A stretch of DNA of 53,571 bases from Streptococcus orisasini (GCF_001431045.1 NZ_BCLE01000025.1:1-53571), one strand, 5' to 3'; positions 26,071-37,713 are shown, counted from the first letter of the stretch. The notes: generated by a model not told the origin, from the letters alone. Numbers and translations are program-made.

Positions 26071-29000
26071 ATGAAATTTAAGAAAACTTTTGGTTTTCGT
26101 AAGAGTAAAATTAGTAAAACATTATGTGGAGCTGTTTTAGGAACTGTTGCTCTTGTATCTTTTGTTGGTCAGCACTCTTCAGCTGATGAAGTAACAGAAA
26201 CAAACAGTAATGTTGAAACTGAAGCTATTCAAAGAACAGAAAATCCTGCAACAAATTTATCAGAAGCTCAAGGACCTGCCAGTCAAGCAGCTGAACAAAA
26301 CCAAGCACAAGCAGGACAAACCGAAGGAGAAATACAGGTCTATGTTCCAGCAACAGAGTTGGAACAAGCGGTTAAAGAGGCCTACCAAGCAGGTGTGACT
26401 GTTGAACAGGATAACGGTGTGGACAAAGGGACCGTTCAGACCTCTGATGAAGCAGCTGCAAAGCAAGCTGAGATTACAGCTGACTATGCTAAACAGACCG
26501 AAGAAATTAAGAAAACAACTGAAGATTACAAACAAAAAGTTGATGAGCATAAGGCAGAAGTTGAAAAAATTGATGCAGAAAATAAAGCTCTTCAGGAAAA
26601 GTATGAAAAAGATCTAGCTGCTCATAACGCTGAAGTTGCAAGAATCAACGAAGCCAATGCTAAAGCCAAAGCAGATTATGAAGCAAAGTTGGCCCAGTAT
26701 CAAAAAGATTTGGCTGATGTTCAAAAGAACAATGCAGACAATGAAGCGGACTATCAAGCTAAGAAATTAGCCTACGAAACTGAATTGGCCCGTGTGCAAA
26801 AAGCCAATGCCGATGCAAAAGCAGCCTATGAAAAAGCTGTTGCTGAAAATACAGCCAGAAATCAAGCGATTGCAGCAGCGAACGAAGCTATTAAACAGCG
26901 CAATGCTAAAGCCAAAGCAGACTATGAAGCCAAATTAGCCCAGTATGAAAAAGATTTGGCTGCTATTCAAAAGAACAATGCAGACAATGAAGCTGACTAT
27001 CAAGCTAAGAAATTGGCCTATGAAACTGAATTGGCCCGTGTGAAAAAAGCCAATGCGGATGCAAAAGCAGCTTATGACCAAGCTGTTAAGGACAACAAGG
27101 CTAAAAATGCTGAGATTGCAGCAGATAATGAAGCTATCAGACAGCGCAATGCGGCTGCCAAAGCTAAATATGAAGCTGATATGAAGCAATATGAAGCCGA
27201 CTTAGCAGATGTTCAACAAAAGAACAAGGATAATGAAGCGGATTATCAAGCTAAAAAGGCAGCCTACGAGCAAGAATTAGCTCGTGTGAAAAAAGCCAAT
27301 GCGGATGCCAAGGCAGCCTATGACCAAGCTGTTAAGGACAACAAGGCTAAAAATGCTGAGATTGCAGCAGAAAATGCAGCTATTAAGCAGCGTAATGCAC
27401 AGGCAAAATCAGATTATGAAGCCAAATTAGCTAAATATGAAAAAGATTTAGCTAAATATCAAAAAGATTTGGCTGAGTATCCTATCAAAAAACGGGAATA
27501 CGAAGAGGAACAAGAGCGAATTAAAAAAGCTCTTGAAGAACTTGAGAAGCATAAGAACGAAGATGGTAACTTGACAGAACCATCTGCTCAAAGCTTGGTC
27601 TATGATCTTGAGCCCAATGCTCAGTTATCTGTTACCACAGAAGGATCATTCCTCAAGTCCAAAGCTTTGGATGAGTCTTTGGAAAACACTTCTTACTATA
27701 AAAATAAGCAACTCTATCTGGACAGACTTGATGTCACTAAGCTAGAGCAAGCAGATGATGTCACTGATAAGATGGAACTTTACGGTAATATTGATGACAA
27801 ATCGGACTGGGAAACCATCATTAATGGTAAAGAAGAAGTTAAATGGGCTTCTGTCCTTCTGAAACGTGGTCAAAGTGCAACAGCTACCTATACGAATCTT
27901 AAAAATTCTTACTACAATGGTAAGAAAATTTCTAAGGTAGTTTTCAAGTATACAGTTGACCCAGCCTCGACTTTCCAAAATCCAAGCGGTAATGTCTGGT
28001 TGGGAATCTTTACTGATCCAACTCTGGGTGTTTTTGCCTCAGCTTATATGGGTGATGGACCTACCGAAGACCAAAACAAGATTGAGACACACACCTCCCT
28101 CTTCATCAAAAATGAATTCACCTTCTATGATGAGGACGGCAATCCGATTGACTTTGATGATGCCCTCTTCTCAGTAGCGTCATTAAACCGTGAGGCTAAC
28201 TCCATTGAGATGGCCAAGGATTATACTGGTAAATTCGTTAAAATTGCTGGCTCATCTGTCGGTGAAGATAATGGCAAGGTTTACGCGACCGAATCAGAAA
28301 ACTTTAAACAAGGTGTAGGTGGTTCTAAACATACCATGTATAAACGCAACGGCGAAGAAGGTTCTGGTTGGGATTCAGCTGGAGCGCCTAACTCATGGTA
28401 CGGTGCCGGAGCTATCAAAATGTCTGGTCCTAATAATACGATTACCCTGGGAACAATTTCTTCAACTGATGTTCTAGGTGAACCTGATGCTAATGATCCA
28501 CGTTATGCAGAAAAGACAGCAGGTAAAAAACCAAATATCTGGTACTCTCTCAACGGCAGAGTCCGTGCGGTAAATGTCCCTAAAGTGACCAAGGAAAATC
28601 CAGAACCGCCAGTAGAACCTACTAAACCAGAAGAACCTGTTTACGAGATTGAAAGGGAATTGGATCCAGCACCAATAGAACCAAACTATGATCCAGAGCC
28701 AACACCGCCGACTCGTACGCCGGATCAACCGGAGCCAAACAAGCCGGATGAGCCTAACTACGAAGTAGAAAAGCCATCCGAACCAGCACCGGTAGAACCC
28801 AAATACGATCCAGAGCCAACACCACCGACTCGTACGCCGGATCAACCGGAGCCAAACAAACCGGATGAGCCTAACTATGAAGTAGAGCAGCCTCAGGAAC
28901 CAGCACCGGTAGAACCCAAATATGATCCAGAGCCAACACCACCGACTCGGACACCAGATCAGCCGGAACCAAACAAACCGCAAGAGCCAAATTATGAGCC

Positions 29001-30795
29001 AGAACCGACTCCACCAACGCAGCCGATTCTAAAACGGTTCCCAGATGATCCAAAAGCTCCGACAGTTCGCTTCCGCTTTGCTTACTTTGTTGTTCAGCCA
29101 CAAATCAATAAAGAAATTAAAAACTCAGATAATGTTGATATTGACAAGACTTTGGTGGCTAAACAATCTATCGTTAAATTTGAACTCAAAACAGCAGATT
29201 TGCCAGCTGGTCGTGAAGAAACAACTTCATTTGTTCTATCTGATCCGCTTCCAACGGGATATCAAATTGATCTGGAAGCTACCAAGGCTGCAAGTCTAGG
29301 ATTTGATGTTACTTATGATGATAAGACTAATACCGTGACTTTCACAGCAACAGCTGAAACTCTAGCTATGCTTAACAAGGACTTTACCAAGTCTGTTAAG
29401 GCGCCATTCCCAACTGTTGTTGGACAGGTTATGAACGATGGTGCAACCTACAGAAATAATTTCACGCTGATTGTCAATGATGCTTATGGTATCAAATCAA
29501 ACATCGTTCGTGTAACAACCCCAGGTAAACCAGAAGATCCAGACAATCCAAATAATAACTACATCAAACCGCATAAGGTCAATAAAAATAAAGATGGTGT
29601 TGTCATTAACGGTCAAACAGTCCTTGCAGGTTCAACCAATTACTATGAGTTGACTTGGGACTTGGATCAATACAAGGGTGATAAATCATCCGCTGATACC
29701 ATCCAAAAAGGATTCTTCTATGTAGATGATTATCCAGAAGAAGCTTTAACCTTACGTCCAGAATTGGTCAAAATTGTAGATGCTAACGGCTCTGCCGTTT
29801 CTGGTGTCAGCCATACAGCTTATGCCAGCCTTGAAGCAGCACCAGAAGCTGTTCGCAGCATGCTGCAAAAGGCTAAGATTCAGCCAAAAGGTGCTTTCCA
29901 AATCTTCACAGCCGATGATCCTAAAGCCTTCTATGATACTTATGTTGTCACTGGTATCAACCTGACAATTACAACGCCGATGACTGTTAAAGCAGAAATG
30001 GGACAAAGAGGCGGTTCATATGAAAACAAGGCTTATCAGATTGACTTCGGTAACGGTTATGAAGCAGACCTTGTTGTCAACAATGTACCTAAGATTAATC
30101 CGAAAAAAGATGTGACTCTAACACTTGATCCTGCTGATACAGCAAATGTTGATGGCCAATCAATCTCACTCAACCAAGTCTTTAATTACCGTTTGATTGG
30201 TGGTATTATTCCGGGCGATCATTCTGAGGATTTGTATGAATACACTTTCCGTGATGATTATGATCAGTCAGGTGATGCCTACACCGGTCAATATAAAGTA
30301 TTTGCTAAGATTGACATCACTCTGAAAGATGGTACAGTTCTTAAAGCAGGTACAGACTTGACAGCTTATACGACAGCAGATGTTGATATAGATAATGGCA
30401 TTATTACAATTGCCTTTAAGGAAGACTTCCTGCGTTCTGTTGCTTTGACTTCTGGCTTCCAAGCAGAAAGCTTTATCCAGATGAAACGTATTGCCGTTGG
30501 TACTTTTGAAAATACTTATGTCAATATTGTCAATGGCATCACTTACAGTTCAAACACAGTAACAACAACAACGCCAGAGGATCCAAAAGATCCTAATCAA
30601 CCACCGGTTCCGACTCAAGATGGTAACCGTATTGTGACATCAGTGACTTACAAGACCAAGGAAGCAAACCCAGCACAAGAATTGCCAGTGACAGGCTCTC
30701 AAGATAATAGTTATATGCCTATTTTGGGACTTGGAGCGATTTTGGTTAGTCTTGGCTTGGTGAGCAGCCAAGGTCGAAGAAAAGAAGAAGAGTAA
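26071..30795 (+). CDS. spaP: Antigen I/II family cell-wall-anchored adhesin, paralogue 1 (SpaP/PAc-like)
   Basis: A fibrillar adhesin of 1574 residues that in relatives binds salivary agglutinin (gp340) and other bacteria. The domain order is: signal peptide with [19 protein letters not shown] (cleaved near HSSADE), N-region, Ala-rich heptad coiled-coil repeats (about 165-490), a V-region lectin-like head (about 490-840; [20 protein letters not shown] closely resembles S. mutans SpaP), three Pro-rich repeats (about 845-985), C1-C3 domains (about 990-1500), and the sorting signal LPVTG (1538-1542) with a hydrophobic tail and RRKEEE. An upstream in-frame start at 25972 is inside the promoter, so 26071 is chosen. 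The A and C3 parts are nearly identical to paralogue 2. Confidence 0.95.
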   Translation: MKFKKTFGFRKSKISKTLCGAVLGTVALVSFVGQHSSADEVTETNSNVETEAIQRTENPATNLSEAQGPASQAAEQNQAQAGQTEGEIQVYVPATELEQAVKEAYQAGVTVEQDNGVDKGTVQTSDEAAAKQAEITADYAKQTEEIKKTTEDYKQKVDEHKAEVEKIDAENKALQEKYEKDLAAHNAEVARINEANAKAKADYEAKLAQYQKDLADVQKNNADNEADYQAKKLAYETELARVQKANADAKAAYEKAVAENTARNQAIAAANEAIKQRNAKAKADYEAKLAQYEKDLAAIQKNNADNEADYQAKKLAYETELARVKKANADAKAAYDQAVKDNKAKNAEIAADNEAIRQRNAAAKAKYEADMKQYEADLADVQQKNKDNEADYQAKKAAYEQELARVKKANADAKAAYDQAVKDNKAKNAEIAAENAAIKQRNAQAKSDYEAKLAKYEKDLAKYQKDLAEYPIKKREYEEEQERIKKALEELEKHKNEDGNLTEPSAQSLVYDLEPNAQLSVTTEGSFLKSKALDESLENTSYYKNKQLYLDRLDVTKLEQADDVTDKMELYGNIDDKSDWETIINGKEEVKWASVLLKRGQSATATYTNLKNSYYNGKKISKVVFKYTVDPASTFQNPSGNVWLGIFTDPTLGVFASAYMGDGPTEDQNKIETHTSLFIKNEFTFYDEDGNPIDFDDALFSVASLNREANSIEMAKDYTGKFVKIAGSSVGEDNGKVYATESENFKQGVGGSKHTMYKRNGEEGSGWDSAGAPNSWYGAGAIKMSGPNNTITLGTISSTDVLGEPDANDPRYAEKTAGKKPNIWYSLNGRVRAVNVPKVTKENPEPPVEPTKPEEPVYEIERELDPAPIEPNYDPEPTPPTRTPDQPEPNKPDEPNYEVEKPSEPAPVEPKYDPEPTPPTRTPDQPEPNKPDEPNYEVEQPQEPAPVEPKYDPEPTPPTRTPDQPEPNKPQEPNYEPEPTPPTQPILKRFPDDPKAPTVRFRFAYFVVQPQINKEIKNSDNVDIDKTLVAKQSIVKFELKTADLPAGREETTSFVLSDPLPTGYQIDLEATKAASLGFDVTYDDKTNTVTFTATAETLAMLNKDFTKSVKAPFPTVVGQVMNDGATYRNNFTLIVNDAYGIKSNIVRVTTPGKPEDPDNPNNNYIKPHKVNKNKDGVVINGQTVLAGSTNYYELTWDLDQYKGDKSSADTIQKGFFYVDDYPEEALTLRPELVKIVDANGSAVSGVSHTAYASLEAAPEAVRSMLQKAKIQPKGAFQIFTADDPKAFYDTYVVTGINLTITTPMTVKAEMGQRGGSYENKAYQIDFGNGYEADLVVNNVPKINPKKDVTLTLDPADTANVDGQSISLNQVFNYRLIGGIIPGDHSEDLYEYTFRDDYDQSGDAYTGQYKVFAKIDITLKDGTVLKAGTDLTAYTTADVDIDNGIITIAFKEDFLRSVALTSGFQAESFIQMKRIAVGTFENTYVNIVNGITYSSNTVTTTTPEDPKDPNQPPVPTQDGNRIVTSVTYKTKEANPAQELPVTGSQDNSYMPILGLGAILVSLGLVSSQGRRKEEE
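26578..27530 (+). repeat. Ala-rich (A) repeats of adhesin 1
   Basis: About four imperfect units of roughly 80 codons, each containing the pattern [12 protein letters not shown] then DYQAKKxAYExELARV. They encode the alpha-helical half of the stalk and are close enough to each other to recombine. Confidence 0.85.
28600..29030 (+). repeat. Pro-rich (P) repeats of adhesin 1
   Basis: Three copies of about 39 codons, with the unit [20 protein letters not shown] plus a linker such as [18 protein letters not shown]. They form the polyproline II helix that packs on the A-region helix. The 78-117 bp DNA periodicity invites copy-number change. Confidence 0.85.
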
Positions 30796-30857
30796 AAGAA
30801 TTAGAAAAATACTTAGTAATAAATTCTATTAACAATCTTCAGTATCTTAATTAACAG

Positions 30858-30912
30858 ACACAAGTAAGTCCTACTTTTGGCGTCTGCCGGTTTAGACTTG
30901 CTTGTGTTTTTG
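30858..30912 (+). terminator. Terminator between the two antigen I/II genes
   Basis: ACACAAG-AAGTC (30858-30870) pairs with GACTT-CTTGTGT (30895-30907), followed by a T run, so the two genes are likely separate transcripts. The rest of the 320-bp gap holds the promoter of paralogue 2. Confidence 0.8.
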
Positions 30913-31017
30913 ACTATCAGTGATTAGCTGGTAAGTAATAACTAGCTTCTTTTAAAATGATAGATGAGCATTATCGGATGAATCATTAAAACATATGATA
31001 ATGATAATATAGTATAG

Positions 31018-31046
31018 TTGATTAGTTCCCGATAAAATGATACTAT
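31018..31046 (+). promoter_or_regulatory. Promoter of antigen I/II gene 2
   Basis: TTGATT (31018-31023) and TACTAT (31041-31046) are 17 bp apart. Downstream, TGTAAC-AATTG-TTTAAA (31055-31071) is a one-mismatch relative of the VicR-type repeat seen in gene 1, at a similar distance from the -10. Confidence 0.55.
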
Positions 31047-31115
31047 GGCATCAATGTAACAATTGTTTAAATAAGGTTACCTTAAAAACTACATACTACA
31101 TAATAAGGAGTAGAG

Positions 31116-34100
31116 ATGAAGCGCAAAGAAACGTTTGGCTTTCGTAAAAGTAAAATCAGTAAGACTCTCTGTGGCACCCTTTTGGGAACTGCTATTATTG
31201 TGTCCGTAGCAGGCCAAAGAGTACTTGCTGAAGAAACAACCACGACTTCAACATCAGATGTTGAAACGGCGGTAGTAGGTACGGAGACTGGAAATCCAGC
31301 AACCAACCTGCCAGAAAAGCAAGCTAATCCTAGCTCGCAAGCAGAAAATAGTCAGGCTCAAGCAGGTCAGATCGAGGGAAAACTGCCAGTTGAAGTGCCA
31401 ACAACAGATGTTGATAAAGCGGCTGAAGAGGCTAAAAATGCTGGCGTTAACGTTATTCAAGATGAAACTGTTGATAAAGGAACAGTAAAAACCGCTGAAG
31501 AAGCAGCTCAAAAAGAGACGGAAATTAAAGACGATTATGCCAAACAAGCAGAAGAAATCAAAAAAACAACTGATCAATACAAGGCTGATGTAGCTGCTAA
31601 TCAAGCAGAGACTGATCGTATCAATGCTGAAAATCAGGCCAAAAAAGAACAGTATGAAAAAGATTTGGCTGCTCATAACGCTGAAGTTGCAAGAATCAAC
31701 GAAGCCAATGCTAAAGCCAAAGCAGATTATGAAGCAAAACTAGCCCAGTATCAAAAAGATTTGGCTGATGTTCAAAAAAACAATGCAGACAATGAAGCGG
31801 ATTATCAAGCTAAGAAATTAGCCTACGAAACTGAGTTGGCTCGTGTGCAAAAAGCCAATGCGGATGCAAAAGCAGCCTATGAAAAAGCTGTTGCTGAAAA
31901 TACAGCCAGAAATCAAGCGATTGCAGCAGCGAACGAAGCTATTAAACAGCGCAATGCTAAAGCCAAAGCAGATTATGAAGCCAAATTAGCCCAGTATCAA
32001 AAAGATTTGGCTGATGTTCAAAAAAACAATGCAGACAATGAAGCGGACTATCAAGCTAAAAAGACAGCTTATGAGCAAGAATTAGCTCGTGTGAAGAAAG
32101 CCAATGCCGATGCTAAGGCTGCTTATGACAAGGCTGTTGCTGAAAATAAGGCTAAAAATGCTGATATTGCAGCAGAAAATGAGGCTATTAAGCAGCGCAA
32201 TGCGGATGCAAAAGCTAAGTATGAAGCAGCCTTGAAGCAATATGAAGCCGACTTAGCAGATGTTCAACAAAAGAACAAGGATAATGAAGCGGATTATCAA
32301 GCTAAAAAGACAGCCTACGAGCAAGAATTAGCTCGTGTGAAAAAAGCCAATGCCGATGCAAAGGCTGCCTATGACAAGGCTGTTGCTGAAAATACGGCCA
32401 AAAATCAAGCGATTGCAGCAGAAAATGCAGCTATTAAGCAGCGCAATGCACAAGCAAAATCAGATTATGAAGCCAAATTAGCCAAATATGAAAAAGACTT
32501 AGCTAAATACCAAGCCGATTTTGCTGACTATCAAAACAAGTTAAAAGCTTATGAAGCTGCCCTAGTCGCTTACAAGTCTGCCTTGGCAGAGCTGGAAAAA
32601 CACAAAAATGAGGATGGGTATTTACCTTCACCAGAATCGCAACCCTTTATTTTTGAGCAAGAAAAAAATGCTACCCTCGAAATTACATCGGGAGATAAAG
32701 TCTATAATGCTGACGAATTTTATGCCGAAGCAGATAAAATGGACTATATTAAGGCAGATACGCCATTTAATACAGAAAAGAGACGAGTGGCCTATGAACA
32801 CTTTAGAGGAGGAATTCAAGATAGTGCAGATTGGCCGGGCAAGCGAGTATTTTTACCAAAAGGTAAACCTGTTGTTGCGCGGTATAGCAACCTAAAGAAT
32901 TCAGAGCTAAATGGTAAAAAGATTGCGTCTGCAGAATTCATATATACGCTAAAAGATACCAGTCTTAATGCCGATAAAATACCTGCGATGCTATATGATG
33001 ATCCCACACAAACAATATATTATTTTGAGTTCTTTGGTTCGCAGAGTATTGATGTAGAAATTAAGTTTTATGATGAAGATGGAAATCAAATCGATGCAAC
33101 GGGTGCATTGCTAGATTTTTCTTCACTTAACAGAGGACATGGTTGGGCACAGTATAATGGTATAAATGCAATTGAAAAGGTTAATTATCATACAGGAACG
33201 GCCATTGAAATAAACGGCTCTTCTGTAAAAGACAATGGGGATGGCTTATATGCCGCTACTCCAAACTATACTAAGACCAATCAATCGAGATTTGAAAGCA
33301 ATGAGTGGGATACTACGGATTCCCCAGTGAATTGGTATGGAGCTATTGTTGGTAAACAAACTGGTCCTGACGTTAAATTTACGCTTTCTGCCGAAAACGC
33401 TTCGGGAATCTGGTTCGCTTTTGATTCTAAGATAAAGGCCAAGGACATTCCTAATAAACCGATGGAGCCAACGCCACCAGTTGCTCCAACTAAGCCAAAT
33501 GAACCTGTTTACGAGCTTGAAAAGGAATTGGAACCAGCACCAATAGAACCAAACTACGATCCAGAGCCAACACCACCAACTCGGACACCGGATCAGCCGG
33601 AGCCCAATAAACCTGATGAACCTAACTACGAAGTAGAAAAGCCATCCGAACCAGCACCGGTAGAACCCAAATACGATCCAGAGCCAACACCACCGACTCG
33701 GACACCGGATCAACCGGAGCCAAACAAACCCGATGAACCTAACTACGAAGTAGAAAAGCCATCAGAGCCCGCACCGGTAGAACCCAAATACGAACCGGAG
33801 CCAACACCACCGACTCGGACACCGGATCAGCCGGAACCCAACAAACCACAAGAACCGAATTATGAACCGAATCCAACGCCACCAGTTGAACCTATTTATG
33901 AGAAGGTTCCTAATCCGATTAATGTGCCAACTGTTCACTACCGTTACTATAAATTAGCAATACAACCGAGTGTAAGCAAGGAAATCAAAAACAAGGCTAA
34001 TCTTGATATTGATAAGACCTTGGTTGCTAAGCAGTCAACCGTTAAGTTCCAATTGAAGACAGCTGAACTGCCTGCCAACCGTGAGGAAACCACCTCCTTT

Positions 34101-35672
34101 GTCTTGGTTGATCCTCTTCCAAGCGGCTATCGGTTCAACCTCGAAGCGACAAAGGTAGCTAGTCCAGACTTTGACGTTGCCTATGATCAAGCGACTCATA
34201 CGGTAACCTTTACAGCCACCGCTGAAACTCTGGCTATGCTTAACAAGGACTACACCAAGAGTGTAACTGCGCCAGTTCCAACTATTGTAGGACAGGTGAT
34301 GAATGATGGGGCTGTCTATAAGAATAACTTCACCCTGACGGTCAATGATGCTTATGGTATTAAATCAAACATCGTTCGTGTAACAACACCAGGTAAACCA
34401 GAAGATCCAGACAATCCAAATAACAACTACATCAAACCACACAAGGTCAATAAAAATGAAAATGGTACAGTCATTGACGGTAAGACAGTCCTCGCCGGTT
34501 CAACCAATTTCTATGAACTGTCTTGGGATCTGGATCAATACAAGGGAGATAAGTCTTCCCCAGATACCATCCAAAAAGGATTCTTCTATCTGGATGATTA
34601 CCCAGAAGAAGCTTTGACCTTGCGCCCAGAATTGGTCAAAATCGTAGATGCTAACGGAAAGGCTGTAACAGGGATCAGTGTCACTGATTATATCAGTCTT
34701 GATACTGCCCCAGAAGAAGTTCGTACTATGCTCCAAAAGGCTAACATCACACCAAAAGGCGCCTTCCAGCTCTTCACAGCCGATGATCCGCAGGCCTTCT
34801 ATGATGCCTATGTGGTTAAAGGGATTGATCTGACCATTGTGACGCCAATGACCGTTAAAGCCGAGATGGGTAAGACCGGCGGTCAGTATGAGAACAAAGC
34901 CTACCAAATTGACTTTGGTAATGGCTATGCGACTGACATCGTTGTCAACAATGTACCTAAGATTGATCCTAAGAAGGACGTCACCTTGACCCTAGATCCA
35001 GCCGATACCACCAACATTGACGGCCAGACCGTAGCGCTCAACCAAGTCTTTAACTATCGTTTGATTGGTGGTATCATTCCGAGCGATCATTCTGAGGATT
35101 TGTATGAATATACTTTCCGTGATGATTATGATCAGTCAGGCGATGCCTACACCGGTCAGTATAAAGTATTTGCTAAGATTGACATCACTCTGAAAGATGG
35201 TACAGTTCTTAAAGCAGGTACAGACTTGACAGCTTATACGACAGCAGATGTTGATATAGACAACGGCATTATTACAATTGCCTTTAAGGAAGACTTTCTG
35301 CGTTCTGTTGCTTTGACTTCTGGCTTCCAAGCAGAAAGCTTTATCCAGATGAAACGTATTGCTGCTGGTGAATTTGAGAACACTTATGTCAATATTGTTA
35401 ATGGTGTTACTTATGGTTCTAATACCGTTCGAACAAGGACACCAAAACCAAATGATCCAGAAGATCCTGCTAAACCAAATACACCGAAAACATCTGAATC
35501 AATCCATGTTCGCTACACACCTAAAGCGTCTGAACCAGCAGCTGTCAGCCAAGCAGTCTTGCCAGTTACAGGTGAAGAAAATTCTGTTTACATGCCTTTC
35601 TTGGGAGCTGTCAGCTTCTTAACTGCAGCAGGTTTAGCGGGTTATGGATTTAAGCGCAAAAAGCAAGATTAA
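31116..35672 (+). CDS. Antigen I/II family cell-wall-anchored adhesin, paralogue 2 with divergent V-region
   Basis: An adhesin of 1518 residues with the same plan as its upstream neighbour: signal peptide [20 protein letters not shown]-region ([20 protein letters not shown]), A-repeats (about 180-490), V-region (about 490-780), P-repeats (about 780-930), C1-C3 and LPVTG (1482-1486) with tail KRKKQD. The V-region starts [19 protein letters not shown] and is unrelated by eye to that of paralogue 1 in most of its length; it is about 60 residues shorter and more AT-rich, with many ATA codons. This implies a different ligand or a V-type acquired by recombination. The ribosome site AAGGAG sits well before the ATG. 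Confidence 0.95.
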   Translation: MKRKETFGFRKSKISKTLCGTLLGTAIIVSVAGQRVLAEETTTTSTSDVETAVVGTETGNPATNLPEKQANPSSQAENSQAQAGQIEGKLPVEVPTTDVDKAAEEAKNAGVNVIQDETVDKGTVKTAEEAAQKETEIKDDYAKQAEEIKKTTDQYKADVAANQAETDRINAENQAKKEQYEKDLAAHNAEVARINEANAKAKADYEAKLAQYQKDLADVQKNNADNEADYQAKKLAYETELARVQKANADAKAAYEKAVAENTARNQAIAAANEAIKQRNAKAKADYEAKLAQYQKDLADVQKNNADNEADYQAKKTAYEQELARVKKANADAKAAYDKAVAENKAKNADIAAENEAIKQRNADAKAKYEAALKQYEADLADVQQKNKDNEADYQAKKTAYEQELARVKKANADAKAAYDKAVAENTAKNQAIAAENAAIKQRNAQAKSDYEAKLAKYEKDLAKYQADFADYQNKLKAYEAALVAYKSALAELEKHKNEDGYLPSPESQPFIFEQEKNATLEITSGDKVYNADEFYAEADKMDYIKADTPFNTEKRRVAYEHFRGGIQDSADWPGKRVFLPKGKPVVARYSNLKNSELNGKKIASAEFIYTLKDTSLNADKIPAMLYDDPTQTIYYFEFFGSQSIDVEIKFYDEDGNQIDATGALLDFSSLNRGHGWAQYNGINAIEKVNYHTGTAIEINGSSVKDNGDGLYAATPNYTKTNQSRFESNEWDTTDSPVNWYGAIVGKQTGPDVKFTLSAENASGIWFAFDSKIKAKDIPNKPMEPTPPVAPTKPNEPVYELEKELEPAPIEPNYDPEPTPPTRTPDQPEPNKPDEPNYEVEKPSEPAPVEPKYDPEPTPPTRTPDQPEPNKPDEPNYEVEKPSEPAPVEPKYEPEPTPPTRTPDQPEPNKPQEPNYEPNPTPPVEPIYEKVPNPINVPTVHYRYYKLAIQPSVSKEIKNKANLDIDKTLVAKQSTVKFQLKTAELPANREETTSFVLVDPLPSGYRFNLEATKVASPDFDVAYDQATHTVTFTATAETLAMLNKDYTKSVTAPVPTIVGQVMNDGAVYKNNFTLTVNDAYGIKSNIVRVTTPGKPEDPDNPNNNYIKPHKVNKNENGTVIDGKTVLAGSTNFYELSWDLDQYKGDKSSPDTIQKGFFYLDDYPEEALTLRPELVKIVDANGKAVTGISVTDYISLDTAPEEVRTMLQKANITPKGAFQLFTADDPQAFYDAYVVKGIDLTIVTPMTVKAEMGKTGGQYENKAYQIDFGNGYATDIVVNNVPKIDPKKDVTLTLDPADTTNIDGQTVALNQVFNYRLIGGIIPSDHSEDLYEYTFRDDYDQSGDAYTGQYKVFAKIDITLKDGTVLKAGTDLTAYTTADVDIDNGIITIAFKEDFLRSVALTSGFQAESFIQMKRIAAGEFENTYVNIVNGVTYGSNTVRTRTPKPNDPEDPAKPNTPKTSESIHVRYTPKASEPAAVSQAVLPVTGEENSVYMPFLGAVSFLTAAGLAGYGFKRKKQD
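31650..32590 (+). repeat. Ala-rich (A) repeats of adhesin 2
   Basis: Imperfect repeats of about 80 codons; the first units match those of adhesin 1 almost base for base. Confidence 0.85.
33460..33900 (+). repeat. Pro-rich (P) repeats of adhesin 2
   Basis: Three copies of the same 39-codon unit as in adhesin 1 ([17 protein letters not shown]), with synonymous differences between copies. Confidence 0.85.
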
Positions 35673-35711
35673 ATTAAAAGCTAGCAAAATTTATTTTTAG
35701 GGTATTTATAT

Positions 35712-37682
35712 ATGTTTAAAAAGAATCGATTATTAAAGTTATTAATAGCAACAATTACAACTCTGATTTTTCTTCTTCAAACAGGTTCGCAAGTTTTTGC
35801 AAAAGACGCAACTGAACGGACTAATATTTCGGTAACTGATTTTACTATCAGTCATAAAGATAATAGCACAGACTCATCTTTTCGATATAATGAAGAGTTT
35901 GATTTGAAAATGAATTGGGATGCCAGTGCCTATAAAAATAACTTAAAGGAAGGAGACTATTTTTATATAACTCTTCCTGACAATATGAAATTCCCAGATA
36001 TTTCTTCAGCAAATAATTTTGATATTACAAATGATAAGGGAGATGTTATTGCTAAAGCTGTTGTTACACCGAATGCTGAAGAAGGAGGCGGAAAGGTTAA
36101 GGTAACTTTTACTAAAGAGGTAGAAGATAAGTTTGATATTAAAGGGAAGATTCAATTATCAGCTTCTTTTCACCGTGTGACTAATAATGATGAGAATTCT
36201 TTTAGTATCAGTATCGACGGTAAAGTTACATCAACAAAAGTAGACGTAACAGGCCCTAAAACGCTAAATGACGAAGTCATTGCTAAATGGGGAGATGTCG
36301 TTCGTGGAAATGATAAGGCTGTGCAATGGTTTGCGCGTATAAATCATAACAAGGGAACTTATAATAATTTCGTTTATGAAGATGAACTCTATGTTACAAA
36401 CGGTGATTTGAGTGGAATGCAATATATCCCAGATTCATTTCATCTATATGAAGTAGAATTCGATGAATACGGTGGTTTAAGCAAAGTTATTAGAGAAATT
36501 GATCTTGCTGACAAACTCGTTATTGACCCTTCAGGCAGTAAGTTTACACTGAATCTTGGCAATATTGATAAAACGCAGTACAGACTGACTTATGGAACGA
36601 CTTTTATTCCGGGGTCAACATTAAGAAACCGAGCAACAGCCAAGTATGATGGTGGCAATAGAGCTTATGAAGCAAACTATACAAACTCAACTTCAAGTGG
36701 CAGCGGCGATGGTAGTTTGACAAGTAAAATTCGTATTCGCAAAGTTGATGAAAAAGATCATAGTATTGCATTGAGCAATGCTAAGTTCACATTAAAGAGC
36801 TTGGCCGATGGCTCTACTTATCAATTAACAACAAATAGTAAAGGTGAAGCTACTAGTGGTACTTTAGTTCCCGGGCAATATGAGCTTGTTGAAACAAAAG
36901 CACCTGATGGTTATCAATTAGATAAGAAAGTTTATACCTTAACGGTAAGCTCTGGTGAAGCAACGCTCAAGACAATTACAAATAAAAAAGAAGAAACAAC
37001 TACTACGGAAACTTCTACTACAACAACAGAGGAGCCAACCACAACGACAGCTCCAAGTACCACTGAGGGAACTACAACAGAAGCTTCGACAACGACGTCT
37101 GAAGAAACGACCACAGAGGAATCTACGACGACCGAGGCAACCACAACGACTGAGGAGTCGACGACCACGACCGAAGCACCAACCACAACGACAGAAAGTC
37201 CAAGTACAACTGAAACTCCAACGACAACAACTGAGGAACCAACCACAACAGCGGCTGAAACGACGACTGAGTCAGTCACAGAAAGCACGACCGAAGCTCC
37301 AACGACCACAAGTGACGCTTCTGAGACAACCACCCAAGGTGAGTCGACAACAGAAGGGCTGACAACAACCGAAAGTTCAGCAACTACTACAGAAATGCCG
37401 ACAACGACAGAAAATCCAAGCACAACTGAAGCTCCAACGACAACAGAAGCACCAGCTACTACAAGCCAGAAAACGACAACAACAGAGTCTGGTACCACTC
37501 AGGCACCGGCAGCGACGACATCGTCAGCCGGAACAAGTTCTAAGCAGTCAGGCGGCAAGAAAAAAGCTGCCTCACACGGACTGCCAAGTACCGGTGACGA
37601 AAGCGGCTTTGCTCTGTCACTTCTGGGACTTGTAAGTGTTACTGCGATGGGAATAGTTTACTACAGAAAGCATTTTAGTTAA
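35712..37682 (+). CDS. Cna-type wall-anchored adhesin, collagen-binding (Cnm/Cbm) like
   Basis: A surface protein of 656 residues. There is a signal peptide (about 1-30, ending SQVFA), then Ig-like adhesive domains (about 31-340) that resemble the Collagen_bind and related fibrinogen-binding folds (NDKAVQWFARINHNKGTYNN; QYRLTYGTTFIPGSTLRNRA). One Cna-B repeat follows (about 340-423; KIRIRKVDEKD, LVPGQYELVETKAPDGYQL and ITNKKEE supply the Lys, Glu and Asn expected for an isopeptide bond). A Thr/Glu/Pro/Ser stalk (about 425-603), LPSTGD (624-629) and a membrane tail complete it. The layout is that of S. mutans Cnm/Cbm. It lies 39 bp after adhesin 2 with no terminator, so co-transcription is likely. 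Collagen binding is inferred, not shown. Confidence 0.82.
   Translation: MFKKNRLLKLLIATITTLIFLLQTGSQVFAKDATERTNISVTDFTISHKDNSTDSSFRYNEEFDLKMNWDASAYKNNLKEGDYFYITLPDNMKFPDISSANNFDITNDKGDVIAKAVVTPNAEEGGGKVKVTFTKEVEDKFDIKGKIQLSASFHRVTNNDENSFSISIDGKVTSTKVDVTGPKTLNDEVIAKWGDVVRGNDKAVQWFARINHNKGTYNNFVYEDELYVTNGDLSGMQYIPDSFHLYEVEFDEYGGLSKVIREIDLADKLVIDPSGSKFTLNLGNIDKTQYRLTYGTTFIPGSTLRNRATAKYDGGNRAYEANYTNSTSSGSGDGSLTSKIRIRKVDEKDHSIALSNAKFTLKSLADGSTYQLTTNSKGEATSGTLVPGQYELVETKAPDGYQLDKKVYTLTVSSGEATLKTITNKKEETTTTETSTTTTEEPTTTTAPSTTEGTTTEASTTTSEETTTEESTTTEATTTTEESTTTTEAPTTTTESPSTTETPTTTTEEPTTTAAETTTESVTESTTEAPTTTSDASETTTQGESTTEGLTTTESSATTTEMPTTTENPSTTEAPTTTEAPATTSQKTTTTESGTTQAPAATTSSAGTSSKQSGGKKKAASHGLPSTGDESGFALSLLGLVSVTAMGIVYYRKHFS
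36987..37520 (+). repeat. Thr/Glu-rich low-complexity stalk repeat
   Basis: About 175 codons of irregular TTTE, STTTEAP and TTTEEP repeats. Antisense frames stay open here only because of this bias (a 188-codon Val-rich frame on the minus strand), so they are not genes. The stretch is a likely site for slippage and length variation and for O-glycosylation of the protein. Confidence 0.8.
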
Positions 37683-37692
37683 GTTTTAGTTC

Positions 37693-37713
37693 AAAAGCTG
37701 GCTCAGCTCTTTT
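37693..37713 (+). terminator. Terminator of the adhesin cluster
   Basis: AAAAGCTG and CAGCTCTTTT form a short stem with a 3-nt loop and T tail. The following 37714-37960 holds no intact gene; a 40-codon frame (containing YESMADLNVAAGYEIIKC) may be a remnant but is unrecognised. Confidence 0.65.

Noticed and set aside
26578..27530. Regular repeats that might be taken for a CRISPR or a minisatellite
   Set aside because: They are in-frame codon repeats of the antigen I/II A-region with about 240-bp periodicity and no spacer structure. No CRISPR array is seen in the window.
28474..28983. A 169-codon Trp/Phe-rich frame on the minus strand (also 33246-33713)
   Set aside because: Both are antisense to the proline-rich repeats of the adhesins; the composition is an artefact of repeated CCN and GAN codons.
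30997..31008. GATAATGATAAT, identical to the first two hexamers of the E. coli Fur box
   Set aside because: The third hexamer does not match, streptococci generally do not use a Fur of that type, and AT-rich DNA yields such matches by chance.
36932..37498. A 188-codon Val/Ser-rich open frame on the minus strand
   Set aside because: It is the antisense of the TTE-rich stalk. Threonine-rich codons (ACN) read backwards give valine-type codons without stops. There is no ribosome site and the sense protein is clear.
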